This document shows positions 33,928 to 43,103 of a DNA stretch of 64,000 nt, piece by piece. The notes below the pieces were generated by a model. The model was not told the DNA's origin. It did not search any database and saw only the letters and a list, made by a program, of their open reading frames with translations. The translations under genes were made by a program, and so were the position numbers. Source of the DNA: Bacteroidota bacterium (GTDB lineage: Bacteria; Bacteroidota; Bacteroidia; UKL13-3); contig JAIXWD010000016.1 of assembly GCA_027482225.1 (NCBI GenBank), forward strand, positions 268,050 through 332,049, in the 5' to 3' direction. How positions within the stretch are numbered: the first letter of the stretch is position 1; each line of letters opens with the position of its first letter.

Positions 33928-35188
33928 TGCCTTTTAAAACAAATTGAACGGTAGCACGTGTTCGTTGTTCCAACAGAACAGTTTTATTGCTTAAAGCTTG
34001 TTTTAATGCGTCTTCTGTTTGATGCATCACCGTTAACAATTCAACCTCGTTATTGCTTTTTACGATGTAGTTGTTTTTTAAATCGCTTTTCAGCTTTTCA
34101 AGTTCGTTTTCTTTATCATCAACACAAACACTAAAACTAATAGCCGAATTTTGCATCAAATTCATTTTAACATTGTGCTCGGCAAATAAGTTGAAGATAT
34201 TGCTCAGGTTATCTTCAACAATAAAACTAAAATCTTTACTTGATATAGAAAGCAATACTTGTTTGCTTTTAGAAATAAACGTTGGTATAAATTTTTCTTT
34301 AGCCGTGTTGCTAATATTTGTTCCATTAGCCGAAGGGTCAACAAAAGAACGTACATATAAAGGAATGTTTTTACTTTGTAATGGCTGAATGGTTTTAGGG
34401 TGAATTACAGTTGCACCGTAATACGCCATTTCAATGGCATGGGTATAACTTAATTCATCAAGTTTAACTGCAGATGGGAATTTTTTAGGATCACCATTCA
34501 TTACACCAGCAACATCTTTCCATATGGTAACACTATGAGCACTTAAATTATAGGCAAAAATGGCAGCACTGTAATCACTGCCCTCTCTGCCTAAAGTAAC
34601 GGTATTATGTTCTTTGTTCTGGCCAATAAATCCCTGTGTTACCACCAATTGTTTACTTACAATAGGCTTTAATTTTTTATTGATAATGGTTGACGTTAAA
34701 TCCCAATCCACCTTACCTTCTCTAAAGTTACTGTCGGTATGAATGAAATTACGAGCATCTATCCAACGGTTTTTTATACCACTTTCGTTTAAATAGGTAC
34801 TCACAATTCGTGTACTAAAAATTTCTCCATAACTAACTATTTGGTCATAGTTAAAATTATACGAGCCTTCAGACTCAGCCTCAATTAAGCATTCTAGTTC
34901 AATGAATAAATTTTCTATGTCGTTGTATGCATAGCTATTGGTATCCTCTAATAGGCCTTCTATCACTTTATCATGAAACTGTTTAACTTCTTTATAAAAA
35001 CGTTGTTTAGCTATTACATCATTGTTATAATGCGCATGAGCCAATTGCTCTAGCGCATTAGTTGTTTTACCCATTGCCGATACCACTACCAATAATGGCT
35101 CTCCAGCATAAGTATTTAAAATACTTGCTACATTTTTTACTGAATCAGCATCTTTTACTGATGCCCCCCCGAATTTGAAAACTTTCAC
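33920..35188 (-). CDS. Aspartate kinase
   Basis: Catalyses the first step of the aspartate-family amino acid pathway (Lys, Thr, Met, diaminopimelate). The 422-aa monofunctional form starts with KVFKFGGASVKDADSV, and has LLVVVSAMGKTTNAL, the aspartate-site segment TLGREGSDYSAAIFAYNLSA, and VTIWKDVAGVMNGDPK. Two ACT-like regions follow (about 300-422). The C-terminal end overlaps folK by 8 bp. I cannot say which end product inhibits it. Confidence 0.94.
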   Translation of the reverse strand: MKVFKFGGASVKDADSVKNVASILNTYAGEPLLVVVSAMGKTTNALEQLAHAHYNNDVIAKQRFYKEVKQFHDKVIEGLLEDTNSYAYNDIENLFIELECLIEAESEGSYNFNYDQIVSYGEIFSTRIVSTYLNESGIKNRWIDARNFIHTDSNFREGKVDWDLTSTIINKKLKPIVSKQLVVTQGFIGQNKEHNTVTLGREGSDYSAAIFAYNLSAHSVTIWKDVAGVMNGDPKKFPSAVKLDELSYTHAIEMAYYGATVIHPKTIQPLQSKNIPLYVRSFVDPSANGTNISNTAKEKFIPTFISKSKQVLLSISSKDFSFIVEDNLSNIFNLFAEHNVKMNLMQNSAISFSVCVDDKENELEKLKSDLKNNYIVKSNNEVELLTVMHQTEDALKQALSNKTVLLEQRTRATVQFVLKGNA

Positions 35189-35326
35189 GTTAGTTATTGT
35201 TTTTAAAATAGCGGTAAATTATTGTTTAACAACGAAATACTGCTTAATGCCCCCCTGCTAAATTATATTTACTCCTTGTAAATTATGGTGCAATATACAA
35301 TCAACCTGAAATAAAACCGAACACGA

Positions 35327-35357
35327 TTTGTATGGCAGGCCGCATATCTTATATTTG
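35327..35357 (+). promoter_or_regulatory. fbp: fbp promoter
   Basis: TTTG (35327-35330), 19 bp, then TATATTTG (35350-35357) is an exact match to the Bacteroidota -33/-7 consensus. It lies 25 bp before the fbp ATG. Confidence 0.8.
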
Positions 35358-35382
35358 CCAAACTATTTAAAGCAAATTTTGT

Positions 35383-36390
35383 ATGAGTAAATTTAACGTA
35401 ACCACATTAGGCCAATTTATCATTGAGCGTCAACACGAAATTAATGTGGCTAAGGGTGAGTTTTCACGTTTGTTACGCGATATTGGTATTGCAGCTAAAA
35501 CCATTAGTCGTGAAGTAAACAGAGCAGGATTAGCTGATATTATTGGTGAAGCTGGAAGTTCAAATATTCAAGGCGAAGACCAAAAGAAACTAGACGTAAT
35601 TGCCAATGATTTAGTAATAGATTGTTTAACCCGTGGTGGTGAAGTTTGCGCAGTAGCAAGCGAAGAAGATGATGATATTATTTTCATCGATTCGCCTGTG
35701 AGTAAAAATGCAAAATATATAGTGTGTATGGATCCGTTAGATGGTTCGAGCAATATTGATGTGAATGTTTCTATCGGAACTATTTTTAGTATTTATCAAC
35801 GTGTAACATCGGTTGGCACTAAAGCAAATACTGAAGATTTTTATCAGCCGGGGAATAAAATGTTGGCTGCCGGATATGTAATTTACGGTACAAGCACGAT
35901 GTTGGTATACACTACAGGTAATGGAGTAAATGGTTTTACTTTAGATCCAGGTATTGGTGAGTTTTGCTTGTCGCACCCCGATATGAAAATACCTGAAATG
36001 GGCAAAATATATAGTTATAACGAAGGCAATATTTTAAGTGCACCCAAAGGTGTTCAAGAATATATCACTTGGTGTCAACAATATGATAAAGATACTAATC
36101 GACCATACAGCGCTCGTTATATTGGAAGTATGGTTGCCGATTTCCATCGTAACTTGTTAAAAGGGGGTATTTTTATTTACCCTGCAACAGATAAAGCGCC
36201 AAATGGTAAATTACGTTTATTATACGAGTGCAACCCAATGTCTTTTATTATGGAGCAAGCTGGTGGTGTTTCTACCACAGGTAAAGAACGTATTTTAGAT
36301 ATTGTTCCAAATGCTTTACATCAACGTGTGCCAATTTATATGGGCTCAAAAGGAATGGTGAATCAATTGCTCGAACTGCTTGATAAATAA
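35383..36390 (+). CDS. fbp: Class I fructose-1,6-bisphosphatase
   Basis: Hydrolyses fructose 1,6-bisphosphate to fructose 6-phosphate in gluconeogenesis. The 335-aa protein has the metal and phosphate site [20 protein letters not shown] (about residues 116-135), an upstream ASEEDDDII that supplies acidic metal ligands, and [13 protein letters not shown] and [20 protein letters not shown] near the substrate site. It is transcribed alone, from a strong consensus promoter to a clear terminator region. Confidence 0.97.
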   Translation: MSKFNVTTLGQFIIERQHEINVAKGEFSRLLRDIGIAAKTISREVNRAGLADIIGEAGSSNIQGEDQKKLDVIANDLVIDCLTRGGEVCAVASEEDDDIIFIDSPVSKNAKYIVCMDPLDGSSNIDVNVSIGTIFSIYQRVTSVGTKANTEDFYQPGNKMLAAGYVIYGTSTMLVYTTGNGVNGFTLDPGIGEFCLSHPDMKIPEMGKIYSYNEGNILSAPKGVQEYITWCQQYDKDTNRPYSARYIGSMVADFHRNLLKGGIFIYPATDKAPNGKLRLLYECNPMSFIMEQAGGVSTTGKERILDIVPNALHQRVPIYMGSKGMVNQLLELLDK

Positions 36391-36524
36391 TATCTATTGT
36401 AATTGTTTTTTAGTTTAAGCTAAAAAATAATTTTACAATGGTAATGCCGATGTTACATGAAAATTGTTCAATAAGTCCGTAGCCATGATTGAACTATGTT
36501 GAATGTAATTTCTGCATAATAAAT

Positions 36525-36551
36525 AAAGGCTGCTTTTAATGCAGCCTTTTT
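36525..36551 (+). terminator. Terminator downstream of fbp
   Basis: A perfect 9-bp stem (AAAGGCTGC with GCAGCCTTT, loop of 7) is followed by T-residues. The 134 bp between the fbp stop and this hairpin carry no gene. Confidence 0.85.
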
Positions 36552-36663
36552 AGTACTTATTATTATAGGTTTGGTTTGATTAATAACGTAAACTTATGTT
36601 TTACACCAACGGTAGGTTTTTAACCTAAAAATAACCTATGTTCGTTTACTACTTAATTTTATT

Positions 36664-39195
36664 ATGATCAAACAAATATCAATACTAACACTTAGTGTGC
36701 TTATTTCGGTTGTTGCTTATGCCAAGAAAAAGCCAGCTGAAGCTCCAAAGCCACAAACTCCAAAAGCATCCATTACAGAAAAGGTTAAAACGTGTAAAAA
36801 ACAAGACGGTCTATTTCCACTGTATCAAGATACCACAAACGGTGCCATGTATTTGTTGGTTAAAAAAGACCTATTAAACAAAAAATTTATTTATTTTAGT
36901 TATACCGAAAATGGTGTAGTGGCAGCAGGCCATTTCCGTGGTAGTTTCCGCGATAATATGGTGTTTACCATCAAGCGTTATTTTGATAGGGTAGAGTTTA
37001 TTGAACAAAATACAGAGTTTTATTTTGATACCACTAATGCCATCAGTAAAGCTGCTGATGCAAATATTAGTAATGCAGTTTTGGTAAGTCAGAAAATTTT
37101 AGCTGAAGAAAATGGCAATATGTTGCTTGATGCAAATGCAATTTTTTTAGGTGAAAACATGAGTCAAATTAAACCAACACCTTTTCCTGGCCCAATGGGG
37201 CAAATGAGTTTGTTGGGCATGTTAAACAAAGATAAAAGCAAATATATTAAAACACGTAATTACAACGCTAATACAGATGTGGTTGTTGAATATGTTTATG
37301 ATAATCCTGCACCAATTGTATCAGGTGGTAAAGAGGTTACCAATGCACGTGCAATAAGTATTACTTACCAACATAGCTTTATTCAAGCTCCTGAAACACC
37401 TATGCCGGCTCGCAGAGACGATCAACGTATCGGATTCTTTGGTCAGCAAAAAAATGATATGACCACCACAAATGCGGTGGCTTATAAAGATATTATTCAC
37501 CGTTGGAGGTTAGAAAAAAAAGATAAAGGTGCTGAGTTATCAGAGCCAGTAAAACCAATTACTTGGTGGATTGAAAATACTACGCCAAAAGAATTCAGAC
37601 CAATTATAAAAGCCGCTGGCGAGCAATGGAATATTGCGTTTGAAGCAGCCGGTTTTAAAAATGCAGTTGTTGTATTAGAGCAACCTGATACAGCTACGTG
37701 GGATGCCGGTGATATTAACTACAATGTGTTACGTTGGACATCATCTCCTCAGCCTCCGTTTGGTGGTTACGGACCAAGTTTTGTTGATCCGCGTACCGGA
37801 GAAATTTTAGGTGCTGATATCATGTTGGAGTACATATTTGTTACCAACCGCATCAATCAAGAGAAATTATTTGATGCTCCTCAACCATCATCATACAACA
37901 CGGAATTACCTGACCATATGCAAATGTGCGAGGCTGGTCATCACCTACATTTAACCAGCATGTTTGGTAACAGCGTATTGGATGCCCGTGGTTTATCAAC
38001 TATTGAAAAACGTGAGTACATGACACAGTCGTTATATTATTTAGTGATGCACGAAATGGGCCACACCATGGGTTTAATGCACAACATGAGGGCAAGCCAT
38101 TTATGGAACCCAATTCAAGCACACAATAAAGATTTAACCCGCAAAGTTGGTTTAATAGCAAGTGTAATGGAATACCCAGCGGTTAACTTAGCTAACGATA
38201 AAGCCAAACAAGGTGATTACTTTACTACCCGCCCAGGACCATACGATTTATGGGCTATAAATTATGGATACAGCGAAGCACTTGAAGATGTTGAAGCTGA
38301 AGAAAAACGTTTAACTGGAATTTTAAGTCGCTCTGCTGATAGTACCTTAATTTTTGGTAACGATGCAGACGATATGCGTTCACCCGGTAAAGGTATCGAC
38401 CCTCGCGTAAACGTTAACGATTTTAGTAATGATGTAATTACATACAGTGTTGATAGAATTAAATTGATTAACAAAATGATGCCTGATTTACCAAAACGTT
38501 ACATAGCTTTAGGTAAAAGCTATCAGGAGTTAAAGCAAGCATATGGTATTTCATTAACAGAAATGAACAATGCTGCACAGTCTATCTCACGATACATTGG
38601 TGGCGTTTATGTAGATAGAAACATGAACGGTAATCAAGCATACACTCCTGTTGCTTTTGCCGATCAAAAACGTGCTATGAATGCATTAGCACAACATTTA
38701 TTCAGCACTAAAGCTTTTGATGCTGCTAATGGTTTGTATCAAAACTTACAAAGCCAACGCAGAGGTTTTAACTTTTTCGGTTCACCTGATGATCCTAAAA
38801 TTCACGACCGTGTATTGATGATCCAAATCATGGTCATTGATCATTTACTTGCGCCAACTACTTTAAAGCGAATTACAGATAGCCGCTTATATGGAAATAA
38901 ATATGGTGTGGTTGATGTGTTAAACGATTTAACCAATGCTTGTTTTAAAGATGATTTAACGGGTAACGTAAATACATTCCGCCAAAATTTACAGGTAGAA
39001 TATGTGAAGGATTTAAGTAGTATTGCATCATTTAATAAGCCAAATGGTGCATATGACAACATTGCAAAATCAGCGGCTATTGGTCAGTTAAAAAATATCA
39101 AACAAATGATGGCGCTTCCAGCTACAAATGCAGAAGTTAAAGCACATCGCGAACATATTTTATTAATTATTGATGAGGCATTATCTCGCAAATAA
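36664..39195 (+). CDS. Zinc-dependent metalloprotease (DUF5117/DUF4953 type)
   Basis: This 843-aa exported protein has a signal peptide (ISILTLSVLISVVAYA), a DUF5117-like N-terminal beta domain (about 50-260) and a metzincin-like catalytic region. The zinc motif YLVMHEMGHTMGLMHNM (HExxHxxGxxHN, about residue 462) and GPYDLWAINYGY further on are typical. The family is common in Bacteroidota and secreted, but natural substrates are unknown. No T9SS tail is visible, so it is probably periplasmic. The stop overlaps the start of the thioredoxin-like gene by 23 bp, and a terminator hairpin follows 9 bp after the stop. Confidence 0.9.
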   Translation: MIKQISILTLSVLISVVAYAKKKPAEAPKPQTPKASITEKVKTCKKQDGLFPLYQDTTNGAMYLLVKKDLLNKKFIYFSYTENGVVAAGHFRGSFRDNMVFTIKRYFDRVEFIEQNTEFYFDTTNAISKAADANISNAVLVSQKILAEENGNMLLDANAIFLGENMSQIKPTPFPGPMGQMSLLGMLNKDKSKYIKTRNYNANTDVVVEYVYDNPAPIVSGGKEVTNARAISITYQHSFIQAPETPMPARRDDQRIGFFGQQKNDMTTTNAVAYKDIIHRWRLEKKDKGAELSEPVKPITWWIENTTPKEFRPIIKAAGEQWNIAFEAAGFKNAVVVLEQPDTATWDAGDINYNVLRWTSSPQPPFGGYGPSFVDPRTGEILGADIMLEYIFVTNRINQEKLFDAPQPSSYNTELPDHMQMCEAGHHLHLTSMFGNSVLDARGLSTIEKREYMTQSLYYLVMHEMGHTMGLMHNMRASHLWNPIQAHNKDLTRKVGLIASVMEYPAVNLANDKAKQGDYFTTRPGPYDLWAINYGYSEALEDVEAEEKRLTGILSRSADSTLIFGNDADDMRSPGKGIDPRVNVNDFSNDVITYSVDRIKLINKMMPDLPKRYIALGKSYQELKQAYGISLTEMNNAAQSISRYIGGVYVDRNMNGNQAYTPVAFADQKRAMNALAQHLFSTKAFDAANGLYQNLQSQRRGFNFFGSPDDPKIHDRVLMIQIMVIDHLLAPTTLKRITDSRLYGNKYGVVDVLNDLTNACFKDDLTGNVNTFRQNLQVEYVKDLSSIASFNKPNGAYDNIAKSAAIGQLKNIKQMMALPATNAEVKAHREHILLIIDEALSRK

Positions 39196-39673
39196 ATTAA
39201 CACTAAAAAGACTGAGTTTACTTATACTCAGTCTTTTTTTTATGGTTAATGTTATGGCACAACAAAAAGATTCAACCCAAGTTTTAGAAGGCAAACTGCA
39301 ACGTTCTGAATTGGAAAGTTTTAATTGGTTTAAAGAAGAATACAACCAATATAAACCAGCCATGAGTATTGTGGAAGAGTTGGTGAAATTTGATAGATGC
39401 AGCTTATTGGTGGTTTTAGGAACCTGGTGCAGCGATAGTCACGAGTTGCTGCCACAATTATTTAAGGTGGCCGATATAGCTGGTTGGGAAAAAATAGAAT
39501 TGATAGGTGTTGATAGAAAAAAGCAATGTGGATCAGTTGATATTAAACCACTGAATATTGAATATGTGCCTGTGATTATGGTTTTTAATAATAAAAAATT
39601 AGTAGGCAAAATTGTTGAAACCACAGAGAAATCTATTGAAGAAGACTTGTTAAAATTACTAAGCAAACCTTAA
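39173..39673 (+). CDS. Exported thioredoxin-like protein; signal peptide is encoded by a terminator hairpin
   Basis: This 166-aa protein has an N-terminal signal peptide (basic region then LSLLILSLFFMVNVMAQ) and a thioredoxin-like core (about 60-160) with GTWCSDSHELLPQLF at the active-site position, a cis-Pro-like VPVIMVF, and ELIGVDRKK. The active site has only one Cys (C-S-D-S), so it is not a standard disulfide reductase. The ATG at 39173 overlaps the protease gene. A later in-frame ATG (39242) would remove the signal peptide. The h-region codons coincide with the inverted repeat 39205-39238, which is followed by a T-run. Confidence 0.75.
   Translation: MRHYLANKLTLKRLSLLILSLFFMVNVMAQQKDSTQVLEGKLQRSELESFNWFKEEYNQYKPAMSIVEELVKFDRCSLLVVLGTWCSDSHELLPQLFKVADIAGWEKIELIGVDRKKQCGSVDIKPLNIEYVPVIMVFNNKKLVGKIVETTEKSIEEDLLKLLSKP
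39205..39240 (+). terminator. Terminator hairpin lying inside the thioredoxin-like ORF
   Basis: A perfect 13-bp stem (39205-39217 with 39226-39238, 8-base loop) is followed directly by T7. This is a textbook intrinsic terminator 9 bp after the metalloprotease stop codon. In frame with the next gene it encodes the hydrophobic core of a signal peptide. Confidence 0.85.
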
Positions 39674-39743
39674 TAATAAACACTACAGTTGTTTAAAAAC
39701 TTCTAAATTTTAGCATACTTTAGATCTAAATACTACGCAAAAC

Positions 39744-39773
39744 TTGTTAGTGTGGGCGTGTTTGTTAATTTTG
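39744..39773 (+). promoter_or_regulatory. surE: surE promoter, giving a leaderless or near-leaderless mRNA
   Basis: TTG (39744-39746), 19 bp, then TAATTTTG (39766-39773) fits the -33/-7 consensus. The surE ATG begins 6 bp after the -7 element, about where transcription should start. Confidence 0.7.
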
Positions 39774-39778
39774 CCTCA

Positions 39779-40555
39779 ATGACCCAAAATAAACCACTAA
39801 TCTTAGTTAGTAACGATGATGGTATTACAGCCCCTGGAATTCGTAATTTGGTGGATGCTATAAAACATCTTGGAGAAGTTGTAATTGTTGCCCCTGATAG
39901 TCCGCAAAGTGCCATGGGCCATGCTGTAACCATAAGTAAACCATTACGATTAAATCAAACCGATATTTATGGTGAAATAAAGGCTTATCAATGTAGCGGA
40001 ACTCCGGCTGATTGCGTGAAGTTAGCGGTAGATAAAGTATTGCATCGCAAACCTGATTTGATGGTTTCGGGTATTAACCACGGAAGCAACTCAAGTATAA
40101 ATGTACTTTATAGTGGAACCATGAGTGCGGCTATGGAAGCTGCAATAGAAGGTATACCGGCAGTGGGTTTTAGTTTGTGCGATTTTGCTTACGATGCTGA
40201 TTTTAGCTTATCAAAAAAAGTAGCCACACGTATTGCCGAAAATATTTTACAACATGGTTTGCCAACAGCAACTTTACTCAATGTAAATATTCCTAAAATT
40301 ACAGAAAGTGAATTTAAAGGCGTGAGAATTTGTCGCCAAGCGGTTGCTAAATGGAAAGAAGAATTTGATGAGCGTATTGATCCTAATGGACGTAAATATT
40401 TTTGGCTAACAGGTAAGTTTATCAATAACGATACCGGTGAAGATACAGACGAGTGGGCTTTGGCCAATAATTATGCAAGTGTGGTTCCGGTTATGTTTGA
40501 TTTAACCGCGCACCATGCCATGCCTCGTTTAAACAGTTGGGATAACAGTATTTAA
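39779..40555 (+). CDS. surE: 5'-nucleotidase SurE
   Basis: A metal-dependent nucleoside monophosphatase of 258 aa. The N-terminal metal site is LVSNDDGITAPGIRNL (D-D at about residues 12-13), followed by VVIVAPDSPQSAMGHAVTI, YQCSGTPADCVKLAV and MVSGINHGSNSSINVLYSGT, all SurE signatures. I take the ATG at 39779 (MTQNKPLILVSNDDG); the longer reading from a GTG at 39752 begins upstream of the -7 element and cannot be transcribed from it. The small membrane-protein gene follows after 14 bp. Confidence 0.96.
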   Translation: MTQNKPLILVSNDDGITAPGIRNLVDAIKHLGEVVIVAPDSPQSAMGHAVTISKPLRLNQTDIYGEIKAYQCSGTPADCVKLAVDKVLHRKPDLMVSGINHGSNSSINVLYSGTMSAAMEAAIEGIPAVGFSLCDFAYDADFSLSKKVATRIAENILQHGLPTATLLNVNIPKITESEFKGVRICRQAVAKWKEEFDERIDPNGRKYFWLTGKFINNDTGEDTDEWALANNYASVVPVMFDLTAHHAMPRLNSWDNSI

Positions 40556-40569
40556 TTAACAACAATAGC

Positions 40570-40860
40570 ATGAAGTTAAAAGACAGTATTTTGTTGGGTA
40601 TTCCACTTGGTTTGATTGGTCCGGTAATAGGCGTGTTGGTGTTTTATTTCGTAAACTTTAGTACAAGTAACTTTAGCAATTTCTTTCGCATGGCTGCTGC
40701 GCAAAATTTGTTATCACCACTACTAAGTTTATGTGCCGTAATTAACCTTGGTGTATTTTTTCTATTTATTAAAATCAATTACTTGCAAACAGCACGAGGT
40801 ATTATTTTATCTACGTTTTTATATGGTTTGTTAATTGTTGGGTTGAAGTTTGTGTTTTAG
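40570..40860 (+). CDS. Small membrane protein downstream of surE
   Basis: This 96-aa hydrophobic protein has three predicted helices (ILLGIPLGLIGPVIGVLVFY, LLSPLLSLCAVINLGVFFLF, GIILSTFLYGLLIVGLKFVF). It has no motifs I can name. The 14-bp gap after surE suggests co-transcription. Small membrane proteins of this type are often found beside surE in Bacteroidota, but I know no function. Confidence 0.75.
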   Translation: MKLKDSILLGIPLGLIGPVIGVLVFYFVNFSTSNFSNFFRMAAAQNLLSPLLSLCAVINLGVFFLFIKINYLQTARGIILSTFLYGLLIVGLKFVF

Positions 40861-40940
40861 TTAGAAGTAAACATAAGTTCAAACTAATAATCTTTTCAAC
40901 TAGTCAATCTATCAATCAATCAAACAACCACTCTTCCACC

Positions 40941-41492
40941 TCACACCCGCAAACAAGTTTTCATTAATACAATGGTATCAATCCATTGTTGTTGTTTTTC
41001 ATCGCTAAAGTGCCTAGCTGGAGTATCCAATTTGCACATGCGTATTTGTTTGCTGTGGCAATGTTTGGCCAGTTTCATTACTTCAGATTTGATATTTGGA
41101 ATACCATTAAATGTTTTACGTGTAAAATAAACCGCTTTAAGTTTAGGTAGTTGATCAACAACAGTTAACAAATCAAAAAAGGTATTTGCACTGATGTCAA
41201 CAAACTCTTCCTCCATAATTTCTTCTTCGCCATCTTCTACTTCAAGCGTTTCAATTACATCCATAAAATCTATTTTATGTTTTTTCATAAAGGCTTTTTT
41301 TATTTCTAAAGATGCATCTTTTAATGGTTGATTTTTAAAGCAAATAGGTAATAAATGCCATAAGAAATTGCGTGGCCTGCCAAAGAAAAAATCTCCCGAA
41401 TTTGCATGGTCGTGCGTAAAAGTACCAAGTATCAATATCTCTGTATCGGGGTAAGGCTTATGGCTTAAAAACTTGTTGGTTAATATGGGCAT
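40941..41492 (-). CDS. Uracil-DNA glycosylase superfamily-like protein
   Basis: This 183-aa protein starts with a pattern resembling the Mug/UDG fold: EILILGTFTHD (motif 1 region), then DFFFGRPRNFLWHLL, comparable to the GNPRNxFW segment of mismatch-specific glycosylases. The catalytic Asp or Asn normally in motif 1 is not clearly identifiable: F-T-H-D is seen. An acidic insertion (about 85-97, EVEDGEEEIMEEE) is unusual. It could excise damaged bases or be a diverged relative. It stands alone between the surE pair and the serine hydrolase. Confidence 0.65.
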   Translation of the reverse strand: MPILTNKFLSHKPYPDTEILILGTFTHDHANSGDFFFGRPRNFLWHLLPICFKNQPLKDASLEIKKAFMKKHKIDFMDVIETLEVEDGEEEIMEEEFVDISANTFFDLLTVVDQLPKLKAVYFTRKTFNGIPNIKSEVMKLAKHCHSKQIRMCKLDTPARHFSDEKQQQWIDTIVLMKTCLRV

Positions 41493-41576
41493 TACTCAGT
41501 TAAATATGTTAGCGAAGGTAAGTACATTATCAAATATTTTAGTTGATTTGCTGCTTTAAGTTTTACATCAAACATC

Positions 41577-43094
41577 ATGAAAAAAATATTTAATACCCTA
41601 AGTGCTTTAGTAGTTTCGTTAAACGTTCTTGCTCAACCTGCTTTTGTAAAAGATTCGTTGGATGCTTTTATTACGCGCGAAATGCAACGTTGGCAAGTTC
41701 CTGGTTTGGCTATAGCTATTGTAAAAGATGGACAAGTGGTGGTGCAAAAAGGTTATGGCGTAAAACAATTTGATAAGCCCGAAAGTAAGGTCGATGAAAA
41801 TACGTTATTTCAAATAGCCAGTAATTCTAAAGCATTTACAGGTACTTCTGTGGCTTGGTTAAACAGCGAAAAACGTTTATCGCTCGATGAAAAAGTAACT
41901 ACTTATTTACCTTACTTTAAGTTGTATGAGTCATCATCAACCGATTTGTGTACAGTGCGTGATTTGTTATGCCACCGTTTAGGTACGCAAACTTTTCAGG
42001 GCGACTTTTTAAACTGGGGAAGTAACCTTACACGCAAGCAGATTATAGAAGGATTAGCTCGAACAAAACCTATTCATCCTTTTAGGTATAAATATGGATA
42101 CAGCAACGCGGGATTTATTGCAGCAGGTGAGGTTATTTTAGCTACTACAGATACTACTTGGGATGACTTTTTACTACATCGCTTTTTTAAACCCATGAGC
42201 ATGAATAGAACCTCCACAACTTATGCCGGTATGGTAAACGATAACAATGCTTGCTTACCTCATACTATGGTTGATGGTAAATTGGTAAAAATGCCTTTAA
42301 CCAATATTGATAACATGGGCGCAAGTGCCTCTATTAATTCGTGTGTGGGCGATATGAAAAATTGGCTTTTACTACAATTAAACAATGGTCAGTTAAACGG
42401 CAAGCAAATTATTCCTGCTGATGTAATTGCCGAAACACGGAAATCAAACATGGTGGTTAATGATATTAACAGTAAGCTTTTTAAAAGTAAACATTTTGCA
42501 ACCTATACACTCGGTTGGCAAATGAACGATTACAATGGCCGCAGGGTAATTGAGCACAGCGGTGGAGCAAATGGCTTTGTAACCAAAACCGAATTGGTAC
42601 CAGAGGAAAACTTAGGTGTAATTGTTTATACCAACACTGATGCAAACAGTCTATATGATGCGTTGTGCAAGCAAGTTTTAGAAGCTTATATGGGCATGCC
42701 ATACAGAAATGTGAGTGAGATGTATTACAACAATTCTCTAAAAGCTAAAGAAGCAACTACAATAAAAATGAAAGCCATTAAAGATACCATTGAGTTTAAA
42801 AATAAACCTGCATTAAAATTAAACGACTATTGCGGAATCTATACCAACAGCCTTTATGGTAAGGTTGAAGTAAAATTGGAAAAGGGGAAACTACAATTGT
42901 TTATGGAGCATCACCCCAACAATATTGGTAAGTTAGATTTTATAAACGACAACAGGTTTTTATGTACTTACACCGATGTTACTTGTGGAGTAGAGCCATT
43001 AAGTTTTAAAATAGAAAATAATCAAGTTAAAAGTGTAACCGTAAAAGTGGCAGATTTTATCGATTATCTATCGTACGAGTTTGTAAAGCAATAA
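41577..43094 (+). CDS. Serine hydrolase of the beta-lactamase/PBP4* family
   Basis: This 505-aa exported protein has a signal peptide (about 1-20, LSALVVSLNVLAQ). The catalytic Ser-Lys pair is in QIASNSKAFTG (S-x-x-K, about residue 81), the YxN motif is YGYSNAGFIAAGE (about 175), and the HxG-type third motif is IEHSGGANGF (about 325). A C-terminal beta domain of the DUF3471 kind (about 400-505) follows. These proteins are usually esterases or D-amino-acid peptidases rather than resistance beta-lactamases. The exact substrate is unknown. Confidence 0.92.
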   Translation: MKKIFNTLSALVVSLNVLAQPAFVKDSLDAFITREMQRWQVPGLAIAIVKDGQVVVQKGYGVKQFDKPESKVDENTLFQIASNSKAFTGTSVAWLNSEKRLSLDEKVTTYLPYFKLYESSSTDLCTVRDLLCHRLGTQTFQGDFLNWGSNLTRKQIIEGLARTKPIHPFRYKYGYSNAGFIAAGEVILATTDTTWDDFLLHRFFKPMSMNRTSTTYAGMVNDNNACLPHTMVDGKLVKMPLTNIDNMGASASINSCVGDMKNWLLLQLNNGQLNGKQIIPADVIAETRKSNMVVNDINSKLFKSKHFATYTLGWQMNDYNGRRVIEHSGGANGFVTKTELVPEENLGVIVYTNTDANSLYDALCKQVLEAYMGMPYRNVSEMYYNNSLKAKEATTIKMKAIKDTIEFKNKPALKLNDYCGIYTNSLYGKVEVKLEKGKLQLFMEHHPNNIGKLDFINDNRFLCTYTDVTCGVEPLSFKIENNQVKSVTVKVADFIDYLSYEFVKQ

Positions 43095-43103
43095 CTAATT
43101 AGT

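Noticed and set aside
39242-39673. Start at the later ATG of the thioredoxin-like gene, avoiding the terminator overlap
   Set aside because: It would remove a clear signal peptide; the earlier ATG gives a normal exported protein. The question is left open in the findings.
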